A stretch of DNA of 17,195 nt, taken from assembly GCA_041686915.1 (NCBI GenBank), contig JAWLDB010000038.1, positions 1-17,195 of the forward strand, in the 5' to 3' direction. The notes below the pieces were generated by a model. It was not told the DNA's origin, did not search any database, and saw nothing but the letters and a program-made list of their open reading frames with translations. Each line of letters starts with the position of its first letter. The stretch's first letter is position 1. This DNA is from JAWLDB01 sp041686915. Lineage in GTDB: Bacteria; Bacillota; UBA994; UBA5500. Made by a program: the position numbers and the translations under genes. Below are positions 14,164 through 17,195 of this stretch, piece by piece.

Positions 14164-14844
14164 TCAGATTCGCCGAAAACTCTCGCCACGCTGTCGAGCC
14201 ATCTCAGCTATGCTTTCAGACGCCCCGTACACCACGAGTACGTCGCCTACTTGCAGCCGCTCAGCTGCATGCGGTGCATGAATGATGGTCTTGGCGCGAT
14301 GAATCGCCAAGACCAGCACATCATGTTCCCGAAGATTAGATTCCTGCAGTGATTTTCCTACCAGCACTGCCTCTGGGCCGAGGACAATCTCCGCAACCGC
14401 ATGATCCTTGCCGAGTCGCAGAACTTCTTCCACCGGCCGCTTGCGCAAAAATGTCCCCCGGGCCAAGCTTTTCTCAATGCGTTTGTCCAATAGGGATAGC
14501 AACCAGCGGTCGCTAATCACCCACCAGGCAGCTATCGCTAAAACAGCCAGAGCAAGCACGTGCCACCAGGCGATTTTGCTGCTGATTGCTCCAAATAGAG
14601 TAATGACGATGACCGCTAACCCAACATGCCCCACCACCATCAGCACCATAACTATGCGTCGACGCACCGGATGGCTGACAACCTGTTCAGCATGGGAGGT
14701 TGTAAACCCTGTGCTGGTCAAGGCAGATAATGCCTGAAAGCGGGCATCAGGCAGGTCCATGCCAGTAAGCTTTAGAGCGATTGCTGCGATCTCCATAATT
14801 AGCGCGAGCGCCAGGAAAAGTAGAAGCAAAAGTACCAGATTCAC
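14164..14844 (-). CDS. Membrane protein with TrkH-like pore-loop motif and TrkA-C (RCK-C) domain
   Basis: This 226-residue protein starts at GTG 14844 with GAGGT nearby upstream. The N-terminal half has three hydrophobic helices (about 2-25, 63-86 and 92-112). Between the first two is FQALSALTSTGFTTS (36-50), similar to the filter-loop motif of TrkH/KtrB potassium channels (SAFTTTGFST type). The C-terminal part (about 147-215: AEIVLGPEAVLVGKSL, HDVLVLAIHR, LQVGDVLVVYG) is a TrkA-C/RCK-C domain, which binds nucleotides or small ligands in cation channels and transporters. It is much shorter than TrkH and has a single M1-loop-M2 unit plus one more helix. Annotated relatives are usually called TrkA C-terminal domain proteins. 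Ion conduction is an inference. It lies between the PgpA-like gene and the pfkA group. Confidence 0.85.
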   Translation of the reverse strand: MNLVLLLLLFLALALIMEIAAIALKLTGMDLPDARFQALSALTSTGFTTSHAEQVVSHPVRRRIVMVLMVVGHVGLAVIVITLFGAISSKIAWWHVLALAVLAIAAWWVISDRWLLSLLDKRIEKSLARGTFLRKRPVEEVLRLGKDHAVAEIVLGPEAVLVGKSLQESNLREHDVLVLAIHRAKTIIHAPHAAERLQVGDVLVVYGASESIAEMARQRGESFRRI

Positions 14845-14880
14845 TTACCTACCTCACTTTCCAGGGGAGAGCCTACTCGT

Positions 14881-15348
14881 CTAGCCTTGCAATCCGTTAT
14901 GAGCAATCCGGGCAGATGCGGCCGCGGCCAGACCAGCGACCAAATCATCCAAGAAGGTATGGACCGCATGCGGGTTGTCGTTGATTACGGCTAGCACACC
15001 CTTCTTGGTTTTGTCCAGATAGCCGAAGTTGGTCAGCCCAATAGTGCCGTACACATTAGTAATGGCTAGAGCCAAGACTTCATCGATGCCATAGAGCGGC
15101 TCATCGTCGGCAATGATCTGTTGCAGTGGCGGCGGCAGAATGCCTTGTTCAGCATAAATGTCCAACACGATCCCGGTGATTAAGGCGTGTTGCACTTCGC
15201 GTTTGTCCAAAACGCGGCTGACGCTGTCCAGGCAAGTTTCCAGACTAAGCGTCGGGTTATAGGGCTTTTGCAGTAACATGACCAGGCGCGCAATATCGAC
15301 CAGGTCAACTCCCCGTTCGTTGAGCATGTTTACAACTAGTTGCTTCAA
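14881..15348 (-). CDS. PgpA-family protein (YutG-like, phosphatidylglycerophosphatase A-related)
   Basis: I choose TTG 15348, preceded by GAGGTGG six bases upstream, giving 155 residues beginning MKQLVVNMLNERGVDLVDIA. The frame stays open to 15429, but that extension has no binding site and is not family-like. The protein closely follows the soluble YutG branch of the PgpA family: LNERGV near the start, LYGIDEVLALAI, NVYGTIGLTNFGYLDK, and the C-terminal HTFLDDLVAGLAAAASARI with the paired Asp residues conserved in PgpA. E. coli PgpA removes phosphate from phosphatidylglycerophosphate in the membrane. YutG-type proteins lack clear membrane helices and their activity is less certain, so I avoid the pgpA symbol. 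It follows dnaE by 84 bases. Confidence 0.86.
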   Translation of the reverse strand: MKQLVVNMLNERGVDLVDIARLVMLLQKPYNPTLSLETCLDSVSRVLDKREVQHALITGIVLDIYAEQGILPPPLQQIIADDEPLYGIDEVLALAITNVYGTIGLTNFGYLDKTKKGVLAVINDNPHAVHTFLDDLVAGLAAAASARIAHNGLQG

Positions 15349-15400
15349 GATATACCACCTCAAACAGACGGCGGCTGATGAACAGACCGCCTTGATGATT

Positions 15401-15424
15401 AGGACCCTGCGAAGCAGGGGCCCT
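15401..15424 (-). other. Hairpin in the dnaE/PgpA-like intergenic gap
   Basis: AGGACCCTGC (15401-15410) and GCAGGGGCCCT (15414-15424) pair around GAA, giving a GC-rich stem with one mismatch. On the minus strand it begins nine bases after the dnaE stop, with TTC in the loop, and is followed by TAATCATC rather than a T run. It may be a weak terminator or an mRNA 3'-end stabiliser between dnaE and the next gene. Confidence 0.4.
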
Positions 15425-15432
15425 ATCACAAT

Positions 15433-17195
15433 CTATTCGAGTTCATCCAAAGAAGTGACCACTGAGTCTTCACCAAACAGACGTAGCACCTCCCCCACTA
15501 ACTCCGGAGATGCGTCACACCAGAACTTCTCGTCCGCCAATATAGTCTTTCTGGATGTAACCGACCGCAAATAGACCGGGATAGGCCCGGGATAACGCTG
15601 AAGCAGGGTCTTCAAATAACCCAGGCGCTCCACATGGGCGTCTACTTTTACGACTAGAGCCACCTTATCCGGCGGAACCCGTTTTATGCTATCGGCGATG
15701 ATGGTTAGACTCTCGTCGCGGCGGTTGGTCTTGCCGGCAACCACCAGGATGCGGTCGCTCTGCACCCATTCCCCAAACTTCTGGGTCGATTCCGGGAACA
15801 GGACTATCTCGATACTGCCCTCATAATCCTCGATAGTGAAGAACATCATCGGCTTGCCTGTTTTGGTAGTGATGTGCTTTGCCTCAGTCACCCGGCCACC
15901 GATGGTGACCTGCACCCCTGCATCCAGCTCCGTCAAGTCACTTACCTTGTGAGTTATGCGTGCAGTAAGGCTGTTACGGTACTGATCAAGGGGGTGTCCA
16001 GAAACATACATGCCGAGCAGTTCCTTCTCCATAGCTAGCAGCTCATCCGGAGGGAACTCTGCTACGTCTGGTGGGCTGAACGCAACCGCCACACTGGGAG
16101 CAGGGCTGTCCAACAGGTCAAACATAGATAGTTGCCCGCTCTGCCGGTTCTTCTGCACCGTCGCTGCCTTCTCTAGTACCGGGTCGAGGGCGGCTAACAG
16201 CTGCGCACGGCTAGCCTTGGTGCTGGCAAAGGCACCGCACTTGATCAGGCTCTCAATGACGCGCTTGTTGACCACTCGCAGGTCTACTCGCTCACAGAAA
16301 TCATAGAGCGACTTAAAGCGCCCTTTATCCTCTCGGGAAGCGACTATAGCTTCAATCGCTGCGTGCCCGACGTTCTTAATTGCGGATAAACCAAAGGAAA
16401 CCTTGCCCTCACTGGCAGTGAACTTAGCCCGAGAACGGTTGACGTCTGGAGGTACAATGTCTACGCCAATACGACGACATTCTTCGATATAGGCCTGTAC
16501 CTTGTCTGTGTTGTCAGCAATGCTGGTAAGAAGCGCTGCCATGAACTCAGCAGGATAGTGCACTTTCAGCCAGGCTGTCTGATAGGCTAGCACCGCATAA
16601 CAAGCTGCGTGACTCTTATTAAAGGCATACTTAGCAAACTCGGCCATTTCATCAAACACCTGATTGGCCACGGCCTCAGAAACTCCGAGACGCTTTGCGC
16701 CAGGCACGATTACGTTGCCGTCAGCATCTGTTGCACCGTGGATGAAGGCTTGACGCTCTTTCTCCATCACATCAGCCTTTTTCTTGGCCATGGCACGGCG
16801 TACGAGGTCAGCGCGCCCCAGCGAGTAACCAGCCAGTTGGCGCACAATCTGCTGCACCTGTTCCTGATAAACCAAGCAGCCGTAGGTTACTTTCAGGATT
16901 GGCTCGAGTTTCGGATCAGCGTACTTTACTTTGCTTGGATTGTACTTGTTTTCTACGTAGCGCGGAATCTGGTCCATCGGGCCTGGACGGAACAGCGATA
17001 TGCCCGCGATGATATCCTCAAATGTCGACGGCTTAAGCTGCCGCATGAAGTTGCGCATGCCGCCACCTTCCAGCTGAAACACGCCCAAGCAGTCACCGTT
17101 GCTTAACAGCTCGTACACTTTCGGGTCTTCAAAACCCATTGCATCAAGGTCAATATCCAGGCCGTAGTTTCGCTTGATGTCTGCCACTGTGTCAG
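15433..17195 (-). CDS. dnaE: DNA polymerase III alpha subunit DnaE, C-terminal part (N terminus outside window)
   Basis: The frame is open to the window edge (reading DTVADIKRNYGL inward) and ends at TAG 15433-15435, giving about 586 residues of a protein normally near 1,150. It spans the second half of the polymerase core: GVFQLE, SLFRPGPM with the finger region, YQEQVQQI and FNKSHAACYA. Next come the helix-hairpin-helix region (FGLSAIKNVG), the GMYVSGHPLDQY linker, an OB fold (VTIGGRVTEAKHI to FPESTQKFG) and the C-terminal domain ending SVVTSLDELE. It polymerises DNA in the replisome with the sliding clamp; the QLSMFDLL segment upstream of GMYVSGHP fits a clamp-binding-like motif. The GTG at 17187 is internal. 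It is DnaE rather than PolC, as no exonuclease insert is seen in this part. Recognition is certain; the PHP domain and catalytic aspartates lie mostly outside the window. Confidence 0.96.
   Translation of the reverse strand, partial: DTVADIKRNYGLDIDLDAMGFEDPKVYELLSNGDCLGVFQLEGGGMRNFMRQLKPSTFEDIIAGISLFRPGPMDQIPRYVENKYNPSKVKYADPKLEPILKVTYGCLVYQEQVQQIVRQLAGYSLGRADLVRRAMAKKKADVMEKERQAFIHGATDADGNVIVPGAKRLGVSEAVANQVFDEMAEFAKYAFNKSHAACYAVLAYQTAWLKVHYPAEFMAALLTSIADNTDKVQAYIEECRRIGVDIVPPDVNRSRAKFTASEGKVSFGLSAIKNVGHAAIEAIVASREDKGRFKSLYDFCERVDLRVVNKRVIESLIKCGAFASTKASRAQLLAALDPVLEKAATVQKNRQSGQLSMFDLLDSPAPSVAVAFSPPDVAEFPPDELLAMEKELLGMYVSGHPLDQYRNSLTARITHKVSDLTELDAGVQVTIGGRVTEAKHITTKTGKPMMFFTIEDYEGSIEIVLFPESTQKFGEWVQSDRILVVAGKTNRRDESLTIIADSIKRVPPDKVALVVKVDAHVERLGYLKTLLQRYPGPIPVYLRSVTSRKTILADEKFWCDASPELVGEVLRLFGEDSVVTSLDELE

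Noticed and set aside
16609..17106. A 165-codon rightward open frame
   Set aside because: It is antisense to dnaE, whose reading is certain; no ribosome binding site or recognisable domain.

Overview
The window looks like a chromosomal segment of a Firmicute, most likely of the class Clostridia. The basis is the strong AGGAGG-type ribosome binding sites, the many GTG and TTG starts, a DUF1540 protein, a YutG-type PgpA-family protein, and the dnaE / small protein / pfkA neighbourhood. Base composition is moderate (roughly half G+C by eye). I cannot name a genus. No rRNA, tRNA, CRISPR array, intact insertion sequence, prophage gene or origin is visible.

Layout from left to right. Positions 1-326 hold the C-terminal end of an MFS transporter (+). 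A strong hairpin follows, and its 3' arm contains the ribosome binding site of a DUF1540 cysteine-motif protein (389-763, +). A perfect 22-bp inverted repeat (767-813) is a bidirectional terminator shared with a leftward operon (809-4263, -): cbiM, cbiQ, cbiO for an ECF-type cobalt/nickel transporter, then a YibE/F membrane protein. Divergent from cbiM is an EamA-family permease (4415-5317, +). Two small rightward genes of unknown function follow (5519-6464).

Positions 6538-10176 (-) form a probable three-gene operon: a carbon-nitrogen hydrolase resembling omega-amidases, a PLP-dependent Cys/Met-metabolism enzyme, and an FAD enzyme of the succinate dehydrogenase/fumarate reductase flavoprotein family that lacks some usual catalytic residues. 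Divergent from it is a complete MFS transporter (10472-11692, +). A textbook bidirectional terminator (11767-11797) then closes the right-hand leftward block.

The right-hand block (-) reads, in transcription order: dnaE (C-terminal part, running off the window end), a YutG-like PgpA-family protein, a membrane protein with a TrkH-like pore-loop motif and a TrkA-C (RCK-C) domain, a 73-residue small protein, 6-phosphofructokinase pfkA, and an iron-sulfur aldo/keto reductase. A good internal promoter lies just upstream of the 73-residue gene, so the small protein, pfkA and the reductase can be expressed apart from dnaE.

Most of the window is ordinary housekeeping and transport. I saw no clear new defence or mobile system. 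The points most worth a second look are the hairpin that hides the DUF1540 ribosome binding site, the start and an upstream palindrome of cbiM, the hydrolase/PLP/FAD operon, the pore-loop plus RCK-C protein, and a degenerate GTCAC/GGGGACGG repeat near 11750.
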